From assembly GCA_003116875.1 (NCBI GenBank), contig BCKT01000009.1:434001-498000 (forward strand): 64,000 nt of DNA, given 5' to 3'. How positions within the stretch are numbered: position 1 is the stretch's first letter; every line of letters begins with the position of its first letter. Shown piece by piece: positions 46,705-58,300 of the stretch. Both the position numbers and the translations under genes were made by a program. This stretch comes from Takashimella koratensis. Lineage: Eukaryota; Basidiomycota; Tremellomycetes; Trichosporonales; Tetragoniomycetaceae. The notes beneath the pieces are model-generated. The model had not been told where the DNA came from. It saw nothing but the letters and a program-made list of their open reading frames with translations, and did no database searches.

Positions 46705-49695
46705 ATGTCTCGCCGGCTACCTCCTCGTCTCCCCTCAATATCTGGGGAGACCCCTAGCGGCACCCCACCCACGCGCGCAGGGAAAGAGCCCGTGCTCCCT
46801 CCTCCGCGACATCCGGCACTCGACCCGAGAGATAACACTGCGACCTCGTCGGCACTGAACAACCGGCCGAAGCTAGCCCCTCTCGAGAGTGTGGACACCG
46901 AGACCTCGGAGCCAGGTGTGGAGAGCACAGAGGTGGATGTTGACCCGGAGATACAGGGCGGGCAGGCTCAGGCTGATGCAGAGGTGGGGCCCAGCAAGGT
47001 CGTTACGTCGCCGGTATCCGCTGCAGAGTCAGTTGGAGAGGGAGGTGTTGGAGCAAAGCACGAGGAAGAGCTGGGTCACGCGGTACCGGGACAATGGCGA
47101 AGTTCTCGGACCAAGGACGAGGACGAAGAGCTGCGCAGGCAGCTTGAGGACGAGGAAATTGAGCGATACCTCAAAGCTTTTGGCAAGGTAGGTTTATATC
47201 ATCTCTTCGTACCTACTCTCTTCGCTAAAGTCTGCAGCATGTCCATCACCTCCGGGTCCAACCTGAACGACCCCCTCCCAAATCCTTCTTCAGCTCCAAT
47301 CCTTCCTCGAAACCTAGCCCCGCTCCTGCCCCGCTCGAACCCTTCACCATCGCTCGACTCCGATCCAACGCTGAGCGTCTCTACGTTGTTGCCGCGCCTG
47401 CATATTCGGGCTTCTTCTCCAACCTCGGCTCGATCTGCATGTGGACCAACCCAACTCATACCGCCCTCTGTGCTATAATCTATTTCACCCTCGTATTCTG
47501 TTCTCTCCTCATCCCGGGTCTAGCCACGATTCCGCTTTTGCTCTTGCTGAGGCGGAAGGTGTGGCCTCCGTCATTGGTGGACGAGTACCGCGCGAGTCAG
47601 GAAGTTCAGGCCCGTGCGGAAGAGGCACATGAAGTGATGGATGAGATTGTGGATGAGGCGCAAGAAGCGGGCGAGGAGTCGGGCAGCGATGCAGCTGGAG
47701 CAGGAGCAGGAATAGGGGTCAGGATCGATCTAGGAAGGGCAAAAGAGATGGGGGAGTCAGTAGGCGTGGGTATGGGACCAACATCACAGGGGAAGAAGAA
47801 GAGGAAATCGGTCAGGTCGAAGATCGCAAAGATTGAGGAAGACTACGGGGCGATCGTGGTACATGTGTTGGGCGATATTGCGGTGAGTTGGGCTACCCGA
47901 GCAAAGGGGGTGATGGATCACTGACTCTGTCTAGGATATGCACGAGAAGGTGAAGAAGTGAGTAGAGAATTTGTTCCAAAAAGTCCAGACTAATACCTTT
48001 ATAGCCTGTACCTATGGCGAGACCCGAAAGCGTCCACTTCCGCGTCCATCGTGCTCTCCCTTGTCGTGGTTGTATTGTACCTTATCCCGGCCTGGTTGAT
48101 GGTCAAGACGGCCGAGGTGGGGCTCGGAGCCGTCGCATTCGTCGTGGTCCCGATCGTGGCGAGGATGGAGGGGTATGAGCCCATGGCATGGATGGCTGGG
48201 CCCGCCCCGACCGATGCCGAGTGTGAGTCGATGACCGGGAAACATGGTTTTCAGAATCGTCGCTGTATCTCAACTTGATTATATACTCCAACCACTTCGG
48301 TTTCCTGCATGGATGCTGACTCTTGGGATTGACAGATGCGATGGGACTCATTCGCCGCCGCGCCGAGTCGGGTCAACCGCTGATTTCTCAACCACGTCCA
48401 TCACGCCGTGCAACGGCCATGTCTGAGAAGTCTGTGCTGTCACTCACCAACACTGCCTCCACGCCCACCGACGTCGTCTCGCTCCGTTCCAGCCCAGGAA
48501 CGCCGACCACCCCGCTCTCAGCGGGCGGGACGGGGTGGACTCGGGTCAAGCGATTCGGCGAGTCGAGTGGACGTTGGCTAGAGAACACCCGGCAGATCGT
48601 GACGGGGGAGAAAGAGGTATCGGTCTCGATCGCCGAAGACGTGGTTCGTCGACAGCAGCCCACAGCTTCAATAGAAGGGGTGACGGATACAGCGTTGGTT
48701 CCTGCGTCTACTGCTCCTGGGCCAATTGTGCCAGGTGCAGGAGAGAGCGGCCCTGGGCTTCCCAAGGGAGTCGAAAGCATCATGACCCTTCGATGGGGCT
48801 CCAAGGGTCCCGGTCTCGTCTTCACCCAGAAAGACAAGAGCGAAGGGAAACCCGTCTCGTATTTCGCGCAGTACGGGGCCACACCAGGTAGCCTCATCCT
48901 CAGTTCTGACAAAATAGTCTTCAACCCGCTCATCCCTAGTAAAGAAAAGGCGGCGGCCGCGGTCCAGGGTCTGAAGGAGAGCGTGGGCGCCGTCGTCGCT
49001 CTGGGACCAACGATGGTAGAGGGCCCACCGCTGCCAAGTACGCAGCGGAGAGTGGCGGGAATCCCGGAGAGTGAGGGAAAGGGTCAAGAGGGTGGGGTGG
49101 AAGGGGCAGTAGGGACGACAACCGAGAGCAAGTTTACAAAGAGCGTTGAGATTGAGATGAAGGATGTCGTAGGGATAAGGAAAAGAGACAAGGTTTCGTT
49201 ACTCGTTGTCATCGCGGCCGGTCTTGAGATTGAGGTGGTCAATGGTCAGGTGAGTGGATGGTCCTGGCCGTGGTTGGATGCTCAGATACCGAAATAGGCC
49301 ACGGTCTAGCTGCCTAGATGGGAGGAAGGTTGAACCAGCTGACAATCAACTTTATCGTGATACCTGACAGCGCGTGGTGTTCGCTATCGTGTCAAATAGA
49401 GACGAGGCAAGTACCTGATCCTCTTCCTACCCTCTCAATCATCCACCCCTGCGTTCACTTTGAAAGACCATGAGACGGTGACTAACTCCAGACTGTCTTT
49501 TTCTTCACTCCCAACTCCTTTTCCCATCCCGCTGTGTTCCGGCGGTGGATTGTCCCGTTCACAGGCGTTTCACCGACTACTCGCGCTGTCGAACAAGTCA
49601 TTTGCAAAAGTCTGATCCGCGGCAGCTTGGGGGGTGAAGAGATAGAGATGAACCAGGTGTACTGTTCACTGGTTGCTTTTGGTTGTACTGTATAA
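46705..49695 (+). CDS. GRAM-domain membrane protein, GRAMD4-like (840 aa)
   Basis: Seven exons (46705-47187, 47238-47882, 47935-47957, 48005-48222, 48336-49249, 49371-49406, 49492-49695) join in phase to 840 residues. Order: disordered acidic N-terminus; short coiled coil (RRQLEDEEIERYLKAFGK); a hydrophobic hairpin (CAIIYFTLVFCSLLIPGLAT); a helical part; a second membrane region (ASIVLSLVVVVLYLIPAWLM then VAFVVVPIVARM); and a C-terminal GRAM domain (SIMTLRWGSKGPGLVFTQK, GSLILSSDKIVFNPL, VEIEMKDVVGIRKRDK, FTPNSFSHPAVFRRWIVPF). This is the layout of GRAMD4, an ER/mitochondria-associated protein; GRAM domains bind phosphoinositides. The sixth intron (49407-49491) has a GC donor, and only its removal keeps the frame. 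Confidence 0.75.
49407..49491 (+). other. GC-AG intron in the GRAMD4-like gene
   Basis: Donor GAG|GCAAGT, acceptor CTCCAG|ACT. Reading through meets a stop after three codons, while splicing restores the GRAM domain in phase. Confidence 0.75.
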
Positions 49696-50120
49696 TAGGT
49701 GTTTGCTGTTATGCCTCATTATCTGTTGGATGCAAAATGCGGAGGCAATGACGAGGTCGATCAGGCACCGGATGTGGGGGAGAAAACCCCTCATGCGGTG
49801 CTGTGCAATGTAAGCGAGATCCATCCATCCTTGGCAACGAGTCCACCTCTTCTGTTTTCTTCATCTTCATCTTAATCATCTCCCCTCTACTCTCTACTTC
49901 CTCCCCTCTATCCTACTCCTCACCCTTCCTCACATCTCCCCGCGTATGCTCTCTTTCCGCCCCGGATCGGTGTTGCACTGGGTCTAGACTGGTCGTCGAC
50001 GAGTCGACTAGCGAGCGTCGTTTCCCACTTCACCTCTTGGCAACGGAAAAGCACCGACACTTTTTCTTTCCATCTCTCCTCCACCTTACCCTCTCACCTC
50101 ACTCTCCACCCAGCCATACC
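49696..50120. promoter_or_regulatory. GH9 promoter and leader
   Basis: 425 bases; the second half is pyrimidine-rich as in other leaders here. Nothing else seen. Confidence 0.45.
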
Positions 50121-52326
50121 ATGATGCCCCTCTCCTCCCTGCTATCCCTTCTCACCTGCACCCTCCTCCTCCTCCCTCTCTCCGTCCTCGCCCAACTCAC
50201 TCCTTCCCCAACCTACTCCCCACCCTCCGCAACAGCCGGCACCGTCGCTTCCACCTCTACCCCCAACACCCAGTGGTCCGACGTCCTCGGTAACGCGCTG
50301 TGGTTCTACGACGCACAGAGGAGCGGGAACCTTAGTGAGGGGAGTTATGGGAACAGAGTAGGGTGGAGAAACAATAGTTGCACTCAGGATGGAAGCGATT
50401 ATGGTCTAGATCTCTCGGGTGGGTGGTATGATGCCGGAGACGTGAGTTCAGAAGAGCGTCACGCTCTTCAACAGTTGTTGCGAGAGTACTTAGCTCTGCA
50501 TTGTGAATATTCTGTTGACCATGGTGCGCCTCTGAACTCTACGACCGCAGTATATCAAAGCGACGTTCCCCCTGGGCTTTACAATGTTCGCGCTCGCTTG
50601 GGGACCGCTGAGTTTTGGGCAAGGGTACAGCATGGCCAACCAAGTCGCTTACCTCGACGGTACCTTGCGGTGGGGGTTTGACTGGCTGATCAAGGTAAGC
50701 CAAGACACTAGAGATGCCGTCGTCTAGGATATGACGAGAAATATGATTCATTGCCAAACGGTTAGCTGATCCAGTCCAGGCGCACCCACAAGACGACACA
50801 CTCTTCGTCGAAGTCGGCTCGACCTCGGTCGACAATGTCTACTGGGGAGGAGACTTGAACATTCCCCAACCTCGTCCTTCGTACCCCATCAACTCTTCCT
50901 TCCCGGGAACCGACGCATGGGCATCCACCGCCGCTGCATTCGCCATGGGATCTCTACTCTATTCCGGGTCTAGCTGGAATACCACCTCCATTTCTTCTTC
51001 ACCAACTTCTCCTTCCTTGACCAACACGACCTACGCCTCTACTCTTCTCTCTCACGCCGAATCGCTCCTGAGCACCGCTCTCTCCAATACACCATATACG
51101 ACCTACTCCTCCTCTTTACCCGCCATCGCCAACGCCTACTCCTCTTCCGGATTCGCAGACGACCTCTGCCTAGCCGCACTCACACTCGCCGCGGCATCAA
51201 ACAGCTCCACGTACTACGCAGAGGCGTATAGAGTGTATACCAATTACAGTCTCTCGGGATCGCAGGCGGTTTGGAATTGGGATTCAAAGATACCAGCGGT
51301 ATATGTGATGTTTGTGGAAACGGCATTGGCCAGACCGGGGCTCGCTCAGGGAGCTGGATTGAGTACGAATCTTACTGGATGGCAGACAGAGGCAGAAGCG
51401 TATTTTGATCGCATTGTGAATCTCAAGCTCAAATCGGGGTCCTTGACACGAGGTGAGTGAAAGGACGAGAGCATCGATCAGGCTGACTCGACCAGGCGGC
51501 TTGCTGTATTACAGCGGGGACTCGGACGACGCTTCGCTCAACCCGGCCATGGCTGCGGCGACGCTTCTCATGCGCTACGCGCCCATGGCATCGACTTCGA
51601 GTAAAACGGCCGCGTACCAGGTGAGTTTGGCTTCGAGAACCCTTCAGTATAGCCTTCGCTGACACCCGCAGTCATTTGCAATGTCGCAAATTGACTACTT
51701 GATGGGCAAGAACCCCATGAACGGTGAGTAGGGTGACCCTCTCTCCTCCTCTTCTATCCTTACTTGCAGTCCGCTTGTCACTCTCATTTATACTTATCAC
51801 GTCACCCACACCCACACCTCGCCCTTGCCCGCGCTAACCCTCCCACGCAGTCGTCTACCTGGTCGGACAACACCCCAACTCGCCGCAAAACCCGCACTCG
51901 GCTATGGCAGCCGGTGGCACCAACATCAACGACATTCGCAACTCTCCTCCTGTCGAAGCTCACGTTTTATACGGTGCGATGGTTGGTGGTCCCCTCGAAT
52001 CCGATCAGTTCTGGGACTGGAGAGACGATTGGGTTCAGTCCGAAGTCGCATTGGACTATAACGCCAACGTACCGACGATCGCGGCGATGCAGCTCATGGC
52101 TAACGCTAGTGACCCGTATTACGTTCAAGTTCAGGTCGGGAGTTTCTCTCCGCCCTCAACACAGCCTTGTGACGCTGCGCTCCCGTGCTCAGGTGGATTG
52201 TCGAGCGGAGCGATCGCGGGGATCGTGGTCGCTGTGATATTGGGTATATTGATCGTACTTGGTTTGGTCGCGTGGTTCTTGAGAAATAGGATCAGGTCGT
52301 GGTGGAGGAACAAGCGGTATGGGTAA
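50121..52326 (+). CDS. GH9 endoglucanase with C-terminal membrane anchor (596 aa)
   Basis: Six exons (50121-50441, 50551-50694, 50780-51452, 51496-51620, 51672-51723, 51851-52326) join in phase to 596 residues. A signal peptide (SLLSLLTCTLLLLPLSVLA) is followed by a GH9 (alpha/alpha)6 barrel: WSDVLGNALWFYDAQRSG, the catalytic base motif DLSGGWYDAGDYIKATFPLG, DLCLAALTLAAA, the HS motif NPHSAMAAGGTNI, and the acid Glu in WVQSEVALDYNANVP. After it a TM (GIVVAVILGILIVLGLVAWF) and a short basic tail (RNRIRSWWRNKRYG) anchor it outward at the plasma membrane. GH9 enzymes cut internal beta-1,4-glucan bonds. No cellulose-binding module, as usual in basidiomycete GH9s. With the GH3 gene 13 kb away it could act in beta-glucan use or wall remodelling. 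Confidence 0.9.
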
Positions 52327-53072
52327 ACTAGGAGAGATGAGAGGCTGAAGGGATGGGGGAAGAACAGAAGGACGTTGACGTTTGTGATTATATTTTTGGT
52401 AAGGCTTTAGTCCATGAGCAGCTTGATCCGCTGCGGTCACGGTTCATATGTATTTCTCAATCACGAACAGGAGATAGGAGGCCTGCCATGTTGATCACAA
52501 ACGACAATCAATTGCACAATCTGATAACTCCATTATTCGACCCCGGGGAAGTCTCGACGATCCCCGGTTTCCCTGTCGTCTCACTCCCACACCCACACCC
52601 ATATCCAGACCAGACCCATACCCATACCCATACCCACGTCCACTCCACCGACAGACCACGTACGGCTCATCATGTCGATCTCACAACCCACGACACACCT
52701 TTGTCCCGCCTCGTTCCTTTGACAAACGATCTCCGCACTTGACCTCCTCCTCCTCTTTGTCCTCGGCCTGTGTAGACAAACCGGTCGGCTGCACCCGCGC
52801 AGAGGAGCAGAGGAGAGGAGCGGAGTGTAGTGAGACCGAGTAGAGTCGACAACATAGGATGTGCGTTGGTATAGCGACTACAAAGAGGGTGGTCAAGACG
52901 AATGCATGGCTTTNCCCCCCCCCCCCCCCTTTCTCACAACCGAAACACACGCTTGTCTCATTGCCTCTTCTTGGCATCTTCCCATCACCGTCATCCCCAA
53001 CTCTACTTCCACTGAGATCACGACGGACCACCCCTACTTCCTACTGTCCACAATCGTCCAAGCTCACACACC
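52327..53072. other. Intergenic with C tract and an unresolved base
   Basis: 746 bases. It has a CCCATA hexamer repeat near 52613-52636 and, at 52914, an N followed by 15 C, which marks a spot where the sequence or assembly is uncertain. It serves as promoter and leader of the next small gene. Confidence 0.5.
52914..52929. other. Ambiguous base followed by poly-C
   Basis: One N then at least 15 C; true length of the tract is unknown. Confidence 0.95.
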
Positions 53073-53536
53073 ATGTCCGACCGGTAAGTGCACTACCAAC
53101 CCCTTCCCCACCACCACCGCCCTTCCCATTGACGTTTCCAGACCTCAAACCCCACCATCGCCCCTTACCCGACCCGAGTCCCCTCGCTCACCCACCGCAC
53201 TCCCCTCTCCTCCGCCGGCATACATCCGCTCCCTTCAACCTTCGCCGATAGTCATGACCGTCCCTCCTTCCCAGATCCCTTCCGCCGCGACCTCCCAGAC
53301 CGCCGTTGACCAGATGTACGTATGATTAAGAGTGGCGAACGTTCTCTTGATTTGATCATCGCTGACAGATACCGTACAGAGCAGCGGAGCAGAAAAAATA
53401 CGACGGTTGGTACCCCGGTGACGCGAGCAAGGGGGGTCGTCCGCCCTGGTGGAATCGGTGGTTCTGCTGCGGGTACGGAGCAGGGTGTCTCTTGTGTCCC
53501 TGCGGCAGCGCGGACTGTGGCCAGGAATGCAAGTGA
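53073..53536 (+). CDS. Small Pro-rich protein with Cys-rich C-terminus (113 aa)
   Basis: Three exons (53073-53083, 53142-53315, 53380-53536) join in exact phase to 113 residues. The first exon codes only MSD and part of Arg. The N-terminal half is Pro/Ser-rich and disordered (PPSPLTRPESPRSPTALPSP). The C-terminal half is compact: KKYDGWYPGDASKGGRPPWW then FCCGYGAGCLLCPCGSADCG and QECK*, with eight Cys in 25 residues. The shape (disordered Pro-rich head, short hydrophobic Cys-rich end) resembles CYSTM-type or PLAC8-like small membrane-associated stress proteins, and the Cys could be palmitoylated or bind metal. I cannot place it in a family with confidence. Confidence 0.65.
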
Positions 53537-53682
53537 GACCGAACCACTGTAAACGGACAAGAGTTTGGCGTGATCGTTCGTTTGTGTGACAAAGTCGTGG
53601 TAGCTGGTCTGCTCTTTGGGATGCAACCGTTTCCGTCGAGCTGTAAGACTGATTTGACTGATGTCGAAAACCTTGTCGCAAT

Positions 53683-54520
53683 CTACGTCCCCTCATTGGA
53701 TCCGGAACCTTGCACCGTTTCGCCCCATCCCGAAACCACCTGTCCCCCACGCCAAACTGTATGTCCCTCTCCATCTTTCTCAGTCTCTGTTCGCTCGCGA
53801 TCATGGAACGTGACCTTGGAACGCTTCGCAACTTTCCCCCTCCGCTGAGCACGCACGGGCCCGTCCAATTCTGCCTGCGTCGAGGAGTCGGTGGATGTTG
53901 GTGGAGCCGGGAGGTTGAGGCAGGTTCCGCATGTCAGGCAGGTGTGATGCACGACATGGATGTGCGTCGGGCTCGCTAAACAGAAGGTAAAGGGTTAGGA
54001 AAAGGAAGCTAGGCGATTGTGGAGAGTAAGAATAAAATGAGTGAGGACTTACGACGAACACGGACTCGGCAGGTAAGACCAGGAACGAGAACCGTTGCGC
54101 ATTTCTTGCAGACGATACGTTTGAAAGATGGGTCACTGGGAAGAGTCAATGGCCAAGAAAGCGAGAGGTTAGGCCGGGACGAGACCATTTGTCGATCTGG
54201 ACATACCATTTGACCTGATTGTGTACAGCCAACTTCTTGGCCGACTTCATCTCTGCCCTAGCAAGTCTTCCAAAGTCCGGTCCCTCGACGCCGGGACCTC
54301 CAGCGCTGTTCTCCATAACATCGTCGGCATTGGCACTATCCTCTCCGTGTGTGTGACCCGCCAGAGACTGATCGAGGCTCGCGAGGTAGACGCTCGCTTG
54401 GACCGCGAAATTGACGCGGTGGAAGAGATCCTTGTTTTGAACGACGGGATAGGACGAGGTACCTGAAGGTCCAGCGCCTTTGCGGCCTGCTCCAGGCTGC
54501 TGTAGTTGTTTCCTGCCCAT
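53683..54520 (-). CDS. RPR2: RNase P protein subunit Rpr2/Rpp21
   Basis: Three exons in the minus direction. Rpr2 (archaeal/human Rpp21) is a zinc-ribbon subunit of RNase P, which trims the 5' leader of tRNA precursors. The helical N-terminus (NKDLFHRVNFAVQASVYLAS) is followed by the conserved ARAEMKSAKKLAVHNQVK, the first zinc knuckle KRIVCKKCATVLVPGLTCRVR, and the second knuckle HHTCLTCGTCLNLP, giving four Cys ligands. The C-terminal part (about 70 residues) is variable and basic. A non-conserved acidic insert (HTHGEDSANADDVMENSAGG) sits between helix 1 and 2. Confidence 0.85.
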
Positions 54521-55349
54521 GGATAGGTTGAAGATGCCGACGACAAGATTTTTAACATTTCATTCCAGGGGCCGGTGTGATGTCCAGTATATCGAAGTAT
54601 GAAGATTAGAAACACGCGAATGTCACGTGACATTAACGACAAAACCTCACCTTGCGGCATCGAGAAACACTCTCACGCGAGTTCCCATTCAACCGCAAAC
54701 GCTAGCGGTCCCATCTCGTGTCGCTTGATGCGCTGCGATCGCCCAATACCCCCGAAACAAAGAGATCGACATATCAATTATGCATAAACTGTGGAAAAGT
54801 GGCAGAGAATGTTTTGGTGTTTGTTCAAGGGGGTCGCAACGAGACCAGAAAAAGGTGCCACACTGGGACTATTGATTTGAGACTAGTGAGGATTGTAATC
54901 TGAATCACGTGAGATTAGAAATATTGCTATAGGGGATGAGTAATGCGAAGCGCAGCAATGATAAGTCTTTATCTGTGCCCCTCTTTGCATGTGGATAACC
55001 TTGGTTGAAGACCACAGAGAATGATGCAAGGTTCCTATCTCACTTGTCTTCACTTCTGGGCAGTACAGAGGACCCAGAGAGACTCAAGTTGGTAGCAGTG
55101 ATTGTTCAGTTCCAAGTCTCAGGCAAGAGAGAGAGAGGAAATCCCATTCCTAGATTAATCTCCTGAACTTTAGCCAATTGCCCTGCTTGCTTTGCTCAAT
55201 CACATTTCATCCTTTTCCACCTCACCTCTCAACCCACCCATCAACCCAGTCCACACCACCTTACTCCGACACCTCGCACACCTTCTTCACCCATCCCTCC
55301 CATCTCTGAGGCTCCGACACCGCTGGGGCCCCCGTAACACGTCTCAATC
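54521..55349. promoter_or_regulatory. Divergent promoter of Rpr2 and the H3K9 methyltransferase gene
   Basis: 829 bases between divergent starts. It is lower in GC than its surroundings, with a pyrimidine-rich leader near 55195-55330. No gene recognised. Confidence 0.45.
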
Positions 55350-58300
55350 ATGGCCCAGGGCGTGGGTGACTGTAAGTATCACACAGTCCCAACGCCTCCA
55401 CCTACCTCACCTATCCCTTGCTCGGCTTCCTACCAAAAAGTGCAATGTTGACGCGTATTTTCTATCGGCCAACCAACCAACTCCACTACTCTACATGATC
55501 GTATGCGCGCGCCTGCCTTTAGGGGAAAATCCCATCGTCATCTTCTCAGACGATGAGGACGAAGGCAATAACGCGGGACCATCGCAATCCGCTTCCCAGG
55601 TCACGCCCAAGCCGAGGAGCAGGAGCAAGGGTAACGGCCGGGCATCGGTTGCGGATCAAGATGCAGAGTCAGTCGGGAGCGATACTATCCAAGTCTTGTC
55701 TTACTCGACGCGCTCAAAGGGGGCCGGTGATGGTAAGCAGCTATTCTCCCAGATAAAGCTAGTCGGAGCTAGCTAACGATAGTATCAGGCTGGACGACAC
55801 ACATAGAGGGCATGGAGCGACCGGTTAGCGACCAACAGCCTGATCCCTCATCTCCACCAGGTGAGATTCCACGTAAAACATCATCTAACCCACAGCGAGC
55901 AAAAAACATATCCAAGACTATTTCCCACCTTCCACTCAGGCTACCCAGCTTACCCAACCCACCCAAACCCAACCCAAAGTCGCTCCGGACGAACCAAGTA
56001 AGGACTTTCCCCCATATTTCCCCTATATTTCCCCAATGCTACATTGCTGATCATTCCCTAGTCGATCTCACGTGGTCCGAGTCCGACAACGCCAGTGACC
56101 GACATGACACACACTCGCGCAGTTCTTCCCGAGCATGGCGTCTTCGTCCGAGGAGCTGGCACCAGGCCGAGGCCGGGCCTGGCCCCACTAGCTCTTCGAC
56201 AATCGCCTCTCGCAAAGAATCCAAGCGTCGTGCCTCTTCCCATCGCCCTCGGACCGAAGCAAATGACATCGAGCCCTCCCGCCCCTCCACGCCGACCTCG
56301 CGCGCGGCCTCCCCCCATGAAGAGGTGGACACTGACGCTCTCCCACCCGTGGGCACGTGGACAAACCACTTGGTGGTCGACTCGATGCCGGAGAGTTTCG
56401 CACTCAAGCGGGCTCGACAAGATCTATCAAAGTCGCCTTATAGGAAAGTCAAGCGGCGCAAGGCGCGTTACGAGGGGATGCGGGATAGGCCAAGGCGATC
56501 GACAGAGTCTGCTTCACAGCCTCCGCCAAAGAGAATGGGAGCGACTTGGGCTGTCGCATCGCCAATCTCCACTTCGACTCTGCTCCATACAATTGCAAGC
56601 GCCAGGGGAGACCGCCAGGCCTTGACGGAACGGTTATCGTCGATGGGGGCAAGTACAGTCAACTCTGGTGCAGAAGCAGACGAGCCCATGGAGGTGGCCA
56701 TCGACCACTCGTTCTTATCCGACCTCAACAGCGATGACGAGGGTACAGTGAAAGAAGGGGATATCGAGCAGTGGGGGCCGAAAGACAAGATGTCACCTCG
56801 AGACGCGTCGTCGCCCGAACAGACAATGACCGCGGTCTCCGACTCGATACCCGGTGTTCACCGCCCACTTACGTCCGCGGTCGAGCAGGCGGTCGAGGAC
56901 GTGACGATTGGCGTCGACGACGTAACGTTAGACTCGGCGATAGGCGCTGCTGGCTTTGATCTGGATCGATTACACGCTTCCGACGACGAGCCAGCCGAGG
57001 TGGAGAGGTCGTTGATACTCCCTCCTGTTCCAGCGGAGAAGTGGCAGCTGTTTCTCAACCATGTACAGAATGGGTTCGACGCAAAAGGAGACGAGGAGTT
57101 CTTGGAGACGAGCGAGGACGACCAGGACGTGCTCACCGAACAAGTACCAGAGCGAGACTTTTGGGGGATCGTCAATATCAAGATACCACCACCGTCTGAG
57201 CAACCCATTCCCGAACGGCGAGGAGTCGCCAAACGCGAAGTCGACACCAGATTCCTTGATGAATGGGCTGCCAAGTACCCCAACTACGACAACCCGGGGA
57301 TCATGCGATTACTCTTCGAATCGTTCATCTCACAAAATACGATCGAGGAGGTCAATGCTCCCGAAATTCGGATCGTCAATCACGTCGATGTAAAAGATGG
57401 TCAAAGGCATATGGGTGGTCCTCCTCCCGATTTCGAATTTCAATACTCGAATATCCCGGTGTACCACCCCAACGTGCCGGATCCTGAGCTGGGTAAAGGT
57501 TGTGGTTGCGATGGGCCCTGCGATCCAAAGTCAAAGACGTGTTCATGTTTGAAACGACAGGAATTGTATTTTTACACACTGGATTTGAAGGGATTTGCGT
57601 ATCATGAGTGAGTAGATGTTCAAGAGAAGGAGAAAATATGGCTGACACGGATTGATCCGAAGGGATGAGACGATCAAAGGACGTGATATCTCGGTCTGGG
57701 AGTGCGGGCTAAATTGTGGATGTCCACCAGAATGTCTTAATAGAGTGATCCAGCGTGGTCGTAGAGCGGATACCAAGATTGAGATTGTCAAGACGGTGAG
57801 TGAGAAGTGGAGAAGTGGCGAGGGAGAGTATTCTGACTGATGTTGCCATAGAAAGACAAAGGGTGGGGGGTTAGAGCCGCCTCATTCATCCCCGCGGGTC
57901 GATATATTGGGACCTACAGCGGGGAGCTCATCACAGAGAATGAGAGCGAACGACGTGGTGGTCTGTATGAAAAGATCGGCCGAACGTGAGTTGAGCAATT
58001 GAGCGTTGGAAGATATGAATCAGTCGGCTGACCCACCCACCCCAGGTACCTGTTCGACCTCGACGGGTACCAGATCGCTCATCCGCCCAAGGGCCTAGCG
58101 GCAATTGACCAACGCGCCGCAGACTTGGCACAGGAAGTAGCCATGCGAGCCAAGTCGCTTGCTATCGAAGAGGACGAAGATTTTGACGACGATTTTGTGT
58201 ACTCGTCTTATAGTGGTGAGTCATGCCGAGGCTCAGGCCGTGATCTGTAGTAGGATGGTGCTGACGGTGGGGTAGTCGATGCTTTCCATTATGGCGTGAG

